Below, in pieces: positions 6,181-13,406 of a stretch of DNA of 20,374 nt. Below the pieces are notes generated by a model. The model saw nothing but the letters and a program-made list of their open reading frames with translations. It did not search any database and had not been told where the DNA came from. The translations under genes and the position numbers were made by a program. Positions within the stretch are counted from its first letter, which is position 1. Every line of letters begins with the position of its first letter. Source of the DNA: CAZYSK01 sp964649415 (lineage in GTDB: Bacteria > Chloroflexota > Anaerolineae > B4-G1); NCBI GenBank assembly GCA_964649415.1, contig CAZYSK010000095.1, positions 1 through 20,374 on the forward strand, given 5' to 3'.

Positions 6181-7398
6181 ATGTGCCCATCATTGACGAC
6201 AGAACAACCCCAGGACGGCGTACACGCGATGGTGCCGCGCGAGCGGATGTGCGAGTCGGCGCGCAAGCTGAGAGATACGTACGCTCGTGTACCTGGCATC
6301 TCCTTTTTCAAGCGTGAGTATGGCTTCTATTGCCTGGAGGCCTGGAATGAACAGGGCGTGCCGCTGGATAGCCTGCCAGAAGGCACGCCCCTCGACATGC
6401 TGTTCGACTATTACCTGCTGCACGAGCTATTCGACTACGATCCGCCGGGAAACCATACCCTGGGCCAGCTTGGGGGATGCGAGGCGGCCTTCGAGCCTGC
6501 CTTTGAGGTCAAAGTGCTTGAGGACAGGGGGGATTACGAGGTCGAGCAGGACTTCGCCGGACGGCGTGTGCTCTATTTCAAGGGCCGACGGCAGGGATTT
6601 ATGCCGCAGTACCTCGACCATCCGGTCAAGGATATGCGGACGTGGGTGGAGGATGTGAAGTGGCGGCTTGATCCGGCGACGCCGGAGCGATTCGTTGGCC
6701 TCGAGACACGTATGCAGCAGGCCCAGGCCGCGGCCGCACAGGGGCTGATGATCTCGCAGTACATGGTTGGTGCTTACATGTATCTGCGCAGTCTCATGGG
6801 GCCTGAACCCCTGCTGTATGCCTTCTACGATATGCCTGACCTCGTACATGACTGTATGCAGAGCTGGCTCGACCTGGCCGATGGCGTGCTCGCCCGTCAT
6901 CAGGAGTACGTCACCATAGACGAGATCTTGTTTGATGAGGACATCTGCTACAATCGGGGATCTCTCATCTCGCCCGACATGATGCGCGAGTTTCTGTTCC
7001 CCTATTACCAGCAGTTGATCAGCAACGTCAAGGCGCGTCAGATTGACCAAACGCGCCATCTATACGTCCAGATAGAGACCGATGGCTACGTCGTCCCTGT
7101 GATCCCGCTCTACCAGGAGGCCGTTGGCATGGACGTGACAGGACCGCTCGAGGTTGCCGCCGGATGCGACGTGGTAGAGATTGGGCGGCAGTATCCTGAC
7201 CTGGTCCTGTTGGCCGGCATCGACAAGCGCGTCCTGGCCAAAGGTCCAGAGGCGATCGACGTGCATCTCAACTACGTCTTGCCGCCCATGCGCGAGCGTG
7301 GAGGATATATCCCCATGTGCGACCACGGCGTTCCGGAGGAGGTCTCCTATGACAACTACGTCTACTACCGGAAGCGTTGCGTGGAACTGGGAGGATAA
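6181..7398 (+). CDS. Uroporphyrinogen decarboxylase (UroD)-superfamily protein
   Basis: About 405 residues. The C-terminal half carries the UroD-fold patterns seen in corrinoid methyltransferase relatives: a VQIETDGYVVPVIPLY segment, GMDVTGPLEVAAGCDV, LAGIDKRVLAKGP and a terminal YIPMCDHGVPEEV. It does not look like heme-pathway HemE. Relatives include MtaA/CmuA-type methyl-cobamide:thiol methyltransferases and many uncharacterised proteins, so a methyl-transfer role is possible, but no corrinoid protein is nearby. The start is uncertain: ATG 6181 has no close RBS (GGGGAG is more than 20 bases upstream), while ATG 6229 gives MVPRERM, a typical family N-terminus (389 residues). It lies 68 bases after trxB on the same strand. 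Confidence 0.8.
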   Translation: MCPSLTTEQPQDGVHAMVPRERMCESARKLRDTYARVPGISFFKREYGFYCLEAWNEQGVPLDSLPEGTPLDMLFDYYLLHELFDYDPPGNHTLGQLGGCEAAFEPAFEVKVLEDRGDYEVEQDFAGRRVLYFKGRRQGFMPQYLDHPVKDMRTWVEDVKWRLDPATPERFVGLETRMQQAQAAAAQGLMISQYMVGAYMYLRSLMGPEPLLYAFYDMPDLVHDCMQSWLDLADGVLARHQEYVTIDEILFDEDICYNRGSLISPDMMREFLFPYYQQLISNVKARQIDQTRHLYVQIETDGYVVPVIPLYQEAVGMDVTGPLEVAAGCDVVEIGRQYPDLVLLAGIDKRVLAKGPEAIDVHLNYVLPPMRERGGYIPMCDHGVPEEVSYDNYVYYRKRCVELGG

Positions 7399-7408
7399 GG
7401 GATGACAC

Positions 7409-7442
7409 AGACCCTAAAGGTTTTCTGAAACCTTTAGGGTCT
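7409..7442 (+). repeat. Perfect 15-bp palindrome with TCTG loop
   Basis: AGACCCTAAAGGTTT (7409-7423) and its exact complement (7428-7442) close a TCTG loop. This is the longest perfect hairpin in the window, sitting between the UroD-like and DUF4177-like genes. It is followed by CGGCGGGAGG, not by a U-tract, so it is not a standard intrinsic terminator. It ends just before the next gene's RBS and could affect translation or mRNA ends. Confidence 0.75.
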
Positions 7443-7457
7443 CGGCGGGAGGGAGAT

Positions 7458-7718
7458 ATGGCAAACTGGCGTTATCGCATTACGGTTCACACGGCGGCTG
7501 ACGTTCTGAGCGTGCTTCCGGAGCCGGTGGAGCAAGTGCCTGCGATGATCTTCTGCAACGACGAGGGCGCGTGTTACTTCGATGCCGGTCCCAACCCGCT
7601 TACCCAGGCTATGGAGCGATTGCTCGATCAGGTCGGGGAAGAGGGATGGGAACTGGTACAGGTCACTTTCCGGCCCGACCAGATGATCGGTTTCTGGAAG
7701 CAGCCGGAACCGCGATGA
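7458..7718 (+). CDS. Small DUF4177-like protein
   Basis: An 86-residue protein. The C-terminal half has a GEEGWELVQVTF core and a FWKQP ending, the look of DUF4177-type small proteins, whose function is unknown. No signal peptide, membrane segment or metal motif is visible. The ATG at 7458 is chosen because GGGAGGGA (7447-7454) lies just upstream; the open frame extends further back but only through the palindrome at 7409-7442. It is the last gene of the plus-strand run. The following 117 bases (7719-7835) separate it from the convergent aldo/keto reductase gene and show no clear terminator. Confidence 0.75.
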   Translation: MANWRYRITVHTAADVLSVLPEPVEQVPAMIFCNDEGACYFDAGPNPLTQAMERLLDQVGEEGWELVQVTFRPDQMIGFWKQPEPR

Positions 7719-7835
7719 CCCCGTTCTCGGTTGGCCAATCCACGGCCTCACACACGGCTTGAAGCGAACGACAACGTAGGCGACGACTCCGCAGCCGTCG
7801 AGCCTGGTCGAGCAGGCAGGACTCGATCGCAGTTC

Positions 7836-8816
7836 CTATGCGGGCCAGATTTTGCGCCCACCCGCCGGCGGGGTGATCGCGTCAATCTGGGCCAAATCCT
7901 CGCCAGTCAGAGGCGGCAGGGACGCCGCGCCTACGTTGTCCGCTGCCTGCCTGGCGTTCTTTGCACCTGGGATGACGGTCGTCACCGCCGGATGGGCCAT
8001 GACGAACTGCAGCGCCAGTTGGGCCAGCGTGCGCCCCTTGGCCAGTCGTGGCAATCTCTCCACTTTCTTCAAGTCTTCCAGGTAGGTTTGGCGTTCCTCC
8101 GGATCGCTCTGCCAGCGCTGCCGGAAATCCCCTTCCTCAAACTGGGTGTCGGCGCTGAACTTACCCGTCAGGATACCCATGGCCAGTGCCCCGCGCACGA
8201 TGACGCCGATGTCGTTCGCCTGGCAATACGGGAATATGTCGGCCTCCGGCGTCCGATTGAGGATACTGTAGTCAATCTGCAGCGTCGCACAGCCCCCATC
8301 TGCGTTGAACGCCTGCAGGTACTCGAAGTCGCTGGTGCTGACGCCGTAGGCCCGGACCTTGCCGTCCCGCTGTAGCCGCTGGAAACCCTCCAAGAAGACC
8401 TCCATCGTGGGGTCGCGGAAGTCGATGTGGCTTTGGATGATGTCCACATAGTCGGTCTGCAAGCGGTGCAGGTTGCTCTCAACGCCGGCGATCAGTTTCT
8501 CGATACTGTCGTAGGCCGTCCGATTGAGCGTCCTGTCGAAGTCCCGCCAGCCGATCTTGGTGGCGACGATGAATCGATCCCTTCGCCCTTTCATCGCTTG
8601 CCCCAGCAACTCCTCGCTGTGCCCTGCGCCGTATACGTCTGCGGTGTCGAAGAACGTTACACCGGCGTCCAAGGCAGCGTCAATCGCGTCCAGGGATTCG
8701 CGATCGTCCGTGGGGCCCCAGGAATCTCCACCCACAGCCCACAGGCCGAGGCCGATCCTGGTGACCGCGATACCACTCTTGCCCAGAATACGCGTCTCTA
8801 TCGTCTGATTTGGCAT
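7836..8816 (-). CDS. Aldo/keto reductase
   Basis: A 326-residue (alpha/beta)8-barrel oxidoreductase that reduces carbonyls, or oxidises alcohols, with NADPH. The catalytic tetrad is visible: Asp57 in FFDTADVYG, Tyr62, Lys87 in ATKIG and His130 in QSH. The C-terminal VTTVIPGAKNARQAADN segment is the cofactor-phosphate binding region. The start ATG (8814-8816) has a GGGAGGA sequence upstream on the minus strand. Length and motifs are complete, so the gene looks functional. The substrate cannot be predicted. The nearby glycosidase and sulfatase would fit a sugar aldehyde, but this is context only. Confidence 0.93.
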   Translation of the reverse strand: MPNQTIETRILGKSGIAVTRIGLGLWAVGGDSWGPTDDRESLDAIDAALDAGVTFFDTADVYGAGHSEELLGQAMKGRRDRFIVATKIGWRDFDRTLNRTAYDSIEKLIAGVESNLHRLQTDYVDIIQSHIDFRDPTMEVFLEGFQRLQRDGKVRAYGVSTSDFEYLQAFNADGGCATLQIDYSILNRTPEADIFPYCQANDIGVIVRGALAMGILTGKFSADTQFEEGDFRQRWQSDPEERQTYLEDLKKVERLPRLAKGRTLAQLALQFVMAHPAVTTVIPGAKNARQAADNVGAASLPPLTGEDLAQIDAITPPAGGRKIWPA

Positions 8817-8849
8817 CTCAGGCAGTTCCTCCCTTCCGTACGTGGCTCT

Positions 8850-8878
8850 ATTCTAGCATGAACTTCGACGCAAGTCGA
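8850..8878 (-). promoter_or_regulatory. Likely promoter of the aldo/keto reductase gene
   Basis: On the minus strand TCGACT (8873-8878), 17 bases, then TAGAAT (8850-8855) with an extended -10 TG just upstream. The -35 is a weak match (4/6) and the -10 a good one (5/6). Confidence 0.5.
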
Positions 8879-9005
8879 TTTTGCCCGGTACTCCTCTGCT
8901 TTGATGCTGGGTTTCCCACGCTCGTGCCCGCTGTCTTACCTCGCTGCATCTATCTTGGCTAGAGCATAAGGTAGCAGGCTAAGTTCCAGCACCCTGGTTG
9001 CGGTG

Positions 9006-10631
9006 TCATCTGGACAGGACGAGCACCCAGTCCCAGGGATGGCCGTTCTCATCCTGACCTCCGGGTGCGGCGAAGCTGAGGCGTCTTCCTTCCCCGGAGA
9101 GTGTCGCAGAGCGTAGTTCGCCTGTTCTTGGGTCGAACCACTGCATATTGCGCGGGCGCTCACCTGGCAGAGAAAGCGTGACTTCGCCGCCCGCTGGCAG
9201 ATAGATGGCCACGGTGTCACGCCCGCTCGTCGCCAGGGCCAGTGGACGATGACCAGGGTCGCTCTCACCAGCCACGATGATCTCCGGCGCGGCGCGCATC
9301 CGGTGAAACGGGACCACCTCGGTAAGGAATCGGCGCAGGTGGAGCAGATAGGCCAGGCCAGGCTGGTCTTCCTCGATCACCATGAACGGCCCCCACGAGT
9401 TCTCGAAGCCGTGCACGACGCCCAAAGCGCAGAACGTGCCCCGCCACGCCCCCCGCCGTGTGTGTTCACCGTCGCAGTAACGATGGCCCGGCACCAGGAG
9501 TGGCAGGTCTGGGTTGCGCTCGTAGCCGTACTCGGCGAAGACGGCGCAGCCACTCCAGCCCGCGAGGCTGCATTGGATCTGCTCCTCGATACCGGCGGCG
9601 AGCCAGCCAAGTTCGGCGTCCCGCGTGCCCCAGTCCTGGAACATGATCGCGTCAATCGCCCCCGGGGCGGCGGCGAAGCGTTCCGCGAAGGGCGGCATAC
9701 GCGGGCCGTTGTGGATGGAGATGACGTGGCCGTGCTGTGCCAGGGCCTTGACCCATCGCCCGACGCGCATCGCCCAGCGGTCCTCCACCCCGTAGCGGCT
9801 GCGGTGCCAGTTGCCGTCGGGATAGTACTCGTACTCGTTCATCAGCGTCCAGAAGTAGACGCTGTTGAACGCGTCGTAGCGGGCGATGAGATAGCGCATC
9901 CAGAGCTCTTCCCATTCTGGCACGAAGATGTGGCGGCTGTTGAAGGGAAACTCGAAGCCCCACGCCTCCATGATCATCTCCAGCCCCATTCCGAGGTGCT
10001 CGGCCTGGCGCACCACCTCATCCACAGTGTGGAAGTAGTCCAGGTTGAAGCGGTCGAAGCGGGGCGACTGCTCGCTGCCGCCCCAGGGCCACGTGCGGCG
10101 CGTCTGCCAGGCGCTATAGCCCTCCGGCGGGTGAAAGGGGCTGATGGGCAAACGCACGCGCAGCAGGTTGAACCCCTGGGCCGCGCGGCGCTCCAGGAAG
10201 GCGACGACCGGCCCTCCGCAGTGTGCCATGCCGAACAGGTTGTACACCGTGTCGCCCAACAAGAAGACCGGCTCGCCCGACTCGTAGTGAAAGCCCCAGG
10301 CGTGCCCCGGCGTGGCCTGGAGGAAGCCCCGGCTGTCACGGGCCGTGACTTCGAAGCTTCCCTCCTGGGCCAGGTCTGGATCGGCTGACTGAGAGAGGAT
10401 GCGGTACGTCCACCGGCCAACCGCGTTCGGGTTGAAGCGCACGCGCCAGGTGTGGGCCTGGTGCTCGGAAAGTCCGTCGTAGAAGGCGGGGACGGTGAAC
10501 GTCTCACCGGAGGGACCGGTGAACGCCGCGTCGACCGCCACGTCGGTGAAGGGGTTTTCGTAGGATCGCGCGCTGTGTACCACCCACTCCGCCACGGTGC
10601 GATACGGAACTTTCGTGTGATTGCTGCTCAT
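9006..10631 (-). CDS. Glycoside hydrolase-like protein (DUF5060-DUF4038 type)
   Basis: A 541-residue protein. Residues about 12-95 form a beta-rich DUF5060-like domain. Residues about 105-430 form a TIM-barrel of the DUF4038/apiosidase-like kind, with FLLGDTVYNLF near its start, TLMNEYEYYP (Asn265-Glu266, the clan-A acid/base pattern) and FAEYGYE (Glu367, likely nucleophile). The tail (about 465-541) resembles the C-terminal beta domain often attached to these barrels. Relatives cleave branched plant-cell-wall sugars, but the substrate is not readable here. No signal peptide is seen, so it may act inside the cell on imported oligosaccharides. The ATG at 10631 is preferred over upstream starts because AAGGAAGT (10636-10643) lies just ahead of it. 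Confidence 0.85.
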   Translation of the reverse strand: MSSNHTKVPYRTVAEWVVHSARSYENPFTDVAVDAAFTGPSGETFTVPAFYDGLSEHQAHTWRVRFNPNAVGRWTYRILSQSADPDLAQEGSFEVTARDSRGFLQATPGHAWGFHYESGEPVFLLGDTVYNLFGMAHCGGPVVAFLERRAAQGFNLLRVRLPISPFHPPEGYSAWQTRRTWPWGGSEQSPRFDRFNLDYFHTVDEVVRQAEHLGMGLEMIMEAWGFEFPFNSRHIFVPEWEELWMRYLIARYDAFNSVYFWTLMNEYEYYPDGNWHRSRYGVEDRWAMRVGRWVKALAQHGHVISIHNGPRMPPFAERFAAAPGAIDAIMFQDWGTRDAELGWLAAGIEEQIQCSLAGWSGCAVFAEYGYERNPDLPLLVPGHRYCDGEHTRRGAWRGTFCALGVVHGFENSWGPFMVIEEDQPGLAYLLHLRRFLTEVVPFHRMRAAPEIIVAGESDPGHRPLALATSGRDTVAIYLPAGGEVTLSLPGERPRNMQWFDPRTGELRSATLSGEGRRLSFAAPGGQDENGHPWDWVLVLSR

Positions 10632-10720
10632 TGTGACTTCCTTCGGACGTGCCATTCGGGCCCCTCGTCCACTTCCCTGAGCGCCTTGAGGGATCAGGAA
10701 CAGAACACGCAGGAGAGTTA

Positions 10721-10749
10721 TATATAGTCCCTTTAGCACGCTTTGGCAA
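10721..10749 (-). promoter_or_regulatory. Likely promoter of the glycoside hydrolase-like gene
   Basis: TTGCCA (10744-10749), a 17-base spacer and TATATA (10721-10726) on the minus strand. It gives a leader of about 85 bases. It is divergent from the plus-strand promoter at 10821-10849. Confidence 0.55.
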
Positions 10750-10777
10750 GCCATGGCTTCCCCAGTTCCCAGGGGGG

Positions 10778-10794
10778 CGGATTGCAGATGTCCG
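10778..10794 (-). repeat. Degenerate copy of the CGGAT...ATCCG palindrome
   Basis: On the minus strand this reads CGGACATCTGCAATCCG, close to the plus-strand copies at 11912-11957 and with the same TCTG centre. It lies in the divergent promoter region between the glycosidase-like and Cys-rich genes. Confidence 0.45.
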
Positions 10795-10820
10795 AGGGAC
10801 AGACAGTCCAGGCCCACAGC

Positions 10821-10849
10821 TTGGCGCTCCGTGCAGGATGTGCTATGAT
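10821..10849 (+). promoter_or_regulatory. Promoter of the Cys-rich protein/GNAT pair
   Basis: TTGGCG (10821-10826), a 17-base spacer and TATGAT (10844-10849) preceded by an extended -10 TGC. It lies about 50 bases before the first gene. Confidence 0.65.
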
Positions 10850-10897
10850 ACGGCATCGCTGCGATATCACTGAGGGTGAACTGTGGAGCTATGTGTG

Positions 10898-11299
10898 ATG
10901 ACCGACGAGCAAGGTCCTGGCGAGAGCGCGATCTATCACATCCGGGTGCGGGGCAACCACCGGGGCGCTAGCTCCTTGCAAGACCTGATCGGTGAGGGAC
11001 AGGCCGATCCATTCGATGGCCTCGTGTTTGCCTCGCGAGACAGTGGAGAAATCTTGCTGACGGGCGCGATGGTGGATCAGGCGGCCTTGCATCGCGTGCT
11101 GGTCAGGCTCCGCGACGCAGGGTTGACTCTATCTTTCGTGGCCCGGATTGATTGTCCCTGTCCCAAGAGGAAGTGCCCCCGGCATGGCCACTGCCAGGAA
11201 TGTGCGGCCTACCATAGCGCCAAGGGCGGGCTGTCCTATTGCTTCAGGAAGGGGAACCGGTGGGATAAGCGCTGTGCGGCGTTTGCGAAAACGATCTGA
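10898..11299 (+). CDS. Small two-part protein with C-terminal Cys cluster
   Basis: A 133-residue protein of unknown function. Residues 10-85 look like a small alpha/beta domain ending FDGLVFASRDSGEILLTG and MVDQAALHRVLVRLRD, a pattern I associate with short uncharacterised proteins. Residues 86-126 hold seven cysteines plus His: Cys86, 88, 93, 99, 102, 115 and 126, with CPRHGHCQEC resembling small Cys-rich DUF6485-like zinc proteins. Metal binding is therefore likely. The start is ambiguous: ATG 10898 has GGAG 9 bases upstream, and GTG 10883 has GAGGG 6 bases upstream and would add 5 residues. The stop overlaps the GNAT start by one base (TGATG), so the two are translationally coupled. Confidence 0.75.
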   Translation: MTDEQGPGESAIYHIRVRGNHRGASSLQDLIGEGQADPFDGLVFASRDSGEILLTGAMVDQAALHRVLVRLRDAGLTLSFVARIDCPCPKRKCPRHGHCQECAAYHSAKGGLSYCFRKGNRWDKRCAAFAKTI

Positions 11300-11856
11300 T
11301 GGCCATGACGCAAGTCAGTGACGATTCTTGCAGAGAGGTGGCACAGCGACGTACTCCTCCGCTCGAAATCCGGGTCCGAGCCATGAAAGCCGACGACTGG
11401 CACGACCTGTATGAGATCTGGACCGATCCAGGCGTGTGCTGGGGCACACTCCAGATACCGTTGCAGTCGGAGGATGAGGTCAAGCAGCGGGTTGAGAACC
11501 GGCCGGAGGGCGTGTATCGGTTCGTGGCTGAGGTGGACGGGCGGGTGGTGGGGGCTAGCGCCCTGCACCGGAGCCGCTCCCCGCGCACGCAGCACAGTGC
11601 CGGCTGTGGGATGAGCGTCCATTCTGACTTCTGGAACCGGGGCGTGGGCTCGGCGTTGATGGCCAGCATGGTGGACCTGGCGGACAACTGGCTTGGACTC
11701 CAGCGGCTCGAGTTGGAGGTCTACACCGACAACGCGGCGGCGATTCACCTGTACCAGAAGTTCGGCTTTGAGATCGAGGGCACCAAGCGGCAGTACGCCT
11801 TCCGGCAGGGCGAATACGTGGACACCCACGTGATGGCGCGCTTGAGGAACGCGTGA
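11299..11856 (+). CDS. GNAT-family N-acetyltransferase (YhhY/AaaT-like)
   Basis: A 185-residue protein. The acetyl-CoA loop is NRGVGSALM (about 113-121). The C-terminus has LELEVYTDNAAAIHLYQKFGFEIEGT and a GEYVDTHVMARL ending, very like E. coli YhhY, an amino-acid N-acetyltransferase. An N-terminal extension of about 25 polar residues precedes the core. The substrate in this organism is unknown; a small amine or amino acid is likely. The ATG at 11299 overlaps the previous stop; an ATG two codons later is equally possible. After the stop comes a 7-bp hairpin (11855-11872) and a repeat-filled gap. Confidence 0.88.
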   Translation: MAMTQVSDDSCREVAQRRTPPLEIRVRAMKADDWHDLYEIWTDPGVCWGTLQIPLQSEDEVKQRVENRPEGVYRFVAEVDGRVVGASALHRSRSPRTQHSAGCGMSVHSDFWNRGVGSALMASMVDLADNWLGLQRLELEVYTDNAAAIHLYQKFGFEIEGTKRQYAFRQGEYVDTHVMARLRNA

Positions 11857-11971
11857 CGATGACGGCATCGTCTGCTCCCGACTATCTGCGTCCTCGGTTC
11901 GTAGTGAGGCCCGGATGTCTGCATCCGCGAGGTCTGCCGAACGGACGTCTGCGTCCGCGCCGTCTGTGGAA
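11855..11971 (+). repeat. Hairpin and decayed tandem array of 15-bp TCTG units
   Basis: GACGATG/CATCGTC (11855-11872, loop ACGG) is followed by 15-bp units at 11912, 11927, 11942 and 11957, each with TCTG at its seventh position (11918, 11933, 11948, 11963). Units 1 and 3 are palindromes (CGGATG-TCTG-CATCCG and CGGACG-TCTG-CGTCCG). Units 2 and 4 are diverged, which gives a 30-bp higher-order repeat. A further degenerate unit lies at 11879-11893. Nothing else is recognised up to the ubiX start except a 5-bp hairpin at 12007-12021. Confidence 0.6.
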
Positions 11972-12039
11972 GGCAAGGCCGGGTGGTTGCAGATTTCTTC
12001 AATCCGGGATCCTTCCGATCCAAGGGGCAGAATGATCTG

Positions 12040-12636
12040 ATGAAGCGCAGCGGATTGCTCCAATCCGGGCGACTGATCGTTGGCATCTCGGGCGCTAGCG
12101 GCGTGGTCTACGGCATCCGGATGCTGGAGGTGCTGTCCCGACGTCCCGATGTCGAGACCCATCTCGTCGTTAGCCAGGCCGCCCGCCTGATCATCGCCCA
12201 CGAGTATGCGGATGAGGCCAACCGCGCCGTCGCCGAGATCAAGGCCTTGGCCGGGCATGCCCACGCGCCCGACGACCTGGCGGCCCCCATCGCCAGCGGC
12301 TCTTTCGCCACGGATGGGATGGTCATCGCGCCTTGCTCGATCAAGACGCTGTCCGCTATCGCCAATTCCTACACCGCGAACCTGATGAGCCGCGCGGCAG
12401 ACGTGACGCTCAAGGAGGGTCGCCCGCTGGTGCTCGTCGTGCGCGAGACCCCCTTGCACCTGGGCCATCTGCGCCTCATGGTGCGCGCGGCCGAACTCGG
12501 CGCTGTCATCTTCCCGCCGGTGCCTGCCTTCTACGGCCATCCGGAGACGGTCTCCCAGATTGTGGATGGCACCGTGGGGCGCGTGCTCGCGCGCATGGGC
12601 GTAGACAACGATCTGTACACGCGGTGGAGAGATTGA
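12040..12636 (+). CDS. ubiX: Flavin prenyltransferase UbiX
   Basis: A 198-residue protein that attaches a dimethylallyl group to FMN to make prenylated FMN, the cofactor of UbiD-type decarboxylases. Visible motifs are GISGASG (15-21), the segment MVIAPCSIKTLSAIA, and LVLVVRETPLHLGHL with a PPVPAFYGHP tail, all typical of the family. The usual N-terminus MKRLIVGISGASG is interrupted here: MKR is followed by SGLLQSG before RLIVGISG. Those seven codons (12049-12069) contain the genome's CGGATTG/CAATCCG palindrome. The ATG at 12040 is preferred although AAGGGG (12022-12027) is 12 bases away. No ubiD is in the window. It overlaps the next gene by 4 bases. Confidence 0.92.
   Translation: MKRSGLLQSGRLIVGISGASGVVYGIRMLEVLSRRPDVETHLVVSQAARLIIAHEYADEANRAVAEIKALAGHAHAPDDLAAPIASGSFATDGMVIAPCSIKTLSAIANSYTANLMSRAADVTLKEGRPLVLVVRETPLHLGHLRLMVRAAELGAVIFPPVPAFYGHPETVSQIVDGTVGRVLARMGVDNDLYTRWRD
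12051..12067 (+). repeat. CGGATTG/CAATCCG palindrome inside the ubiX coding region
   Basis: A 7-bp stem with a CTC loop, otherwise identical to the palindrome at 4192-4208. It is read as codons within residues 4-10 of UbiX. It lies 11 bases after the start codon, where it could also affect translation initiation. Confidence 0.75.
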
Positions 12637-13406
12637 GCGGCTTTCAGGAGTCGAGCAGCGAACGAGTCACAAACTCGTCCGGCAAAGCTGCCTCCCGTGG
12701 CCTTCCCAGTTTCGTCTGGCGGGAGGGGCAGGAGCGTCGCTTTCGTATGGTCCGCCGGTGGGCGACGCTGGTCGGGCGCTGTGTGCTCGACGTGGGCTGC
12801 GGCGTGGGGATGTACACGTCGGCCTTTCTGCGGGAGACGCCGCACGTCTTCGGCGTCGAGATCGAACGCGAGCGCGCGCTGGAGGCGCGGGAACGGGCCG
12901 CCGGGCTCGTACAGTCACCGGGTGAGCGCCTTCCCTTCCCCGACGAGACGTTCGACCTGGTGTTCTCTCACGAGGTGCTGGAGCACGTCGCCGACGACCG
13001 GGCCTGCGTGGCGGAGATGGTGCGCGTGACGCGGCCGGCCGGGCGCATACTCGTCTTCGTCCCCAACCGTCTGTATGCCTTCGAGACGCACGGCATCTTC
13101 TGGCGGGGGCGCTACCACTTCGGCAACGTGCCGTTGGTCAACTGGCTGCCGACGCCGCTGCGCAACCGGCTAGCGCCCCACGTGCGTGCCTACACTGCCC
13201 GTGGCCTGCGCCGTCTCTTCGACGGCCTCCCCGTCGACGTCGTACACCACACGTGCATCTTCCCCGGCTATGACAACGTACTCGCCCGCAGCCCTGCGCT
13301 GGGCCGTGTCCTGCGCGCGGTTACCTACACGTTGGAACGCACGCCGCTGCAAGCCTTCGGGCTCTCGCACCTGTTGGTAGTGGAGAAGCTGCCGTCTGGT
13401 TTCTAG
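12633..13406 (+). CDS. Class I SAM-dependent methyltransferase
   Basis: About 257 residues. Motif I is VLDVGCGVG (51-59), the acidic residue binding the SAM ribose is in VFGVEIE (Glu76), and FDLVFSHEVLEHV follows, the Methyltransf_11 pattern. The C-terminal third has YHFGNVPLVNWLP and LRRLFDGLPVDVVHH, common in methyltransferases encoded near glycan genes. The acceptor is unknown. The start is uncertain: TTG 12633 overlaps the ubiX stop by 4 bases with GGAG only 3 bases ahead, and the next in-frame ATG (12747) would leave 219 residues, still including motif I. The open frame extends through ubiX, but that part is a shadow. It ends in a CTAG shared with the convergent kinase gene. Confidence 0.85.
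   Translation: MSGFQESSSERVTNSSGKAASRGLPSFVWREGQERRFRMVRRWATLVGRCVLDVGCGVGMYTSAFLRETPHVFGVEIERERALEARERAAGLVQSPGERLPFPDETFDLVFSHEVLEHVADDRACVAEMVRVTRPAGRILVFVPNRLYAFETHGIFWRGRYHFGNVPLVNWLPTPLRNRLAPHVRAYTARGLRRLFDGLPVDVVHHTCIFPGYDNVLARSPALGRVLRAVTYTLERTPLQAFGLSHLLVVEKLPSGF

Noticed and set aside
6181..7398. HemE, heme-pathway uroporphyrinogen decarboxylase
   Set aside because: The N-terminal half does not show the HemE substrate-binding pattern I would expect, and no heme genes are nearby.
7409..7442. Intrinsic terminator
   Set aside because: The stem is followed by CGGCGGGAGG instead of a U-run.
9249..10388. Long plus-strand open frame (379 codons)
   Set aside because: Antisense shadow of the glycosidase-like gene in GC-rich DNA; no domain pattern and no RBS.
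12333..12632. Upstream extension of the methyltransferase frame through ubiX
   Set aside because: It overlaps the conserved ubiX coding region, and the extra residues match no methyltransferase.
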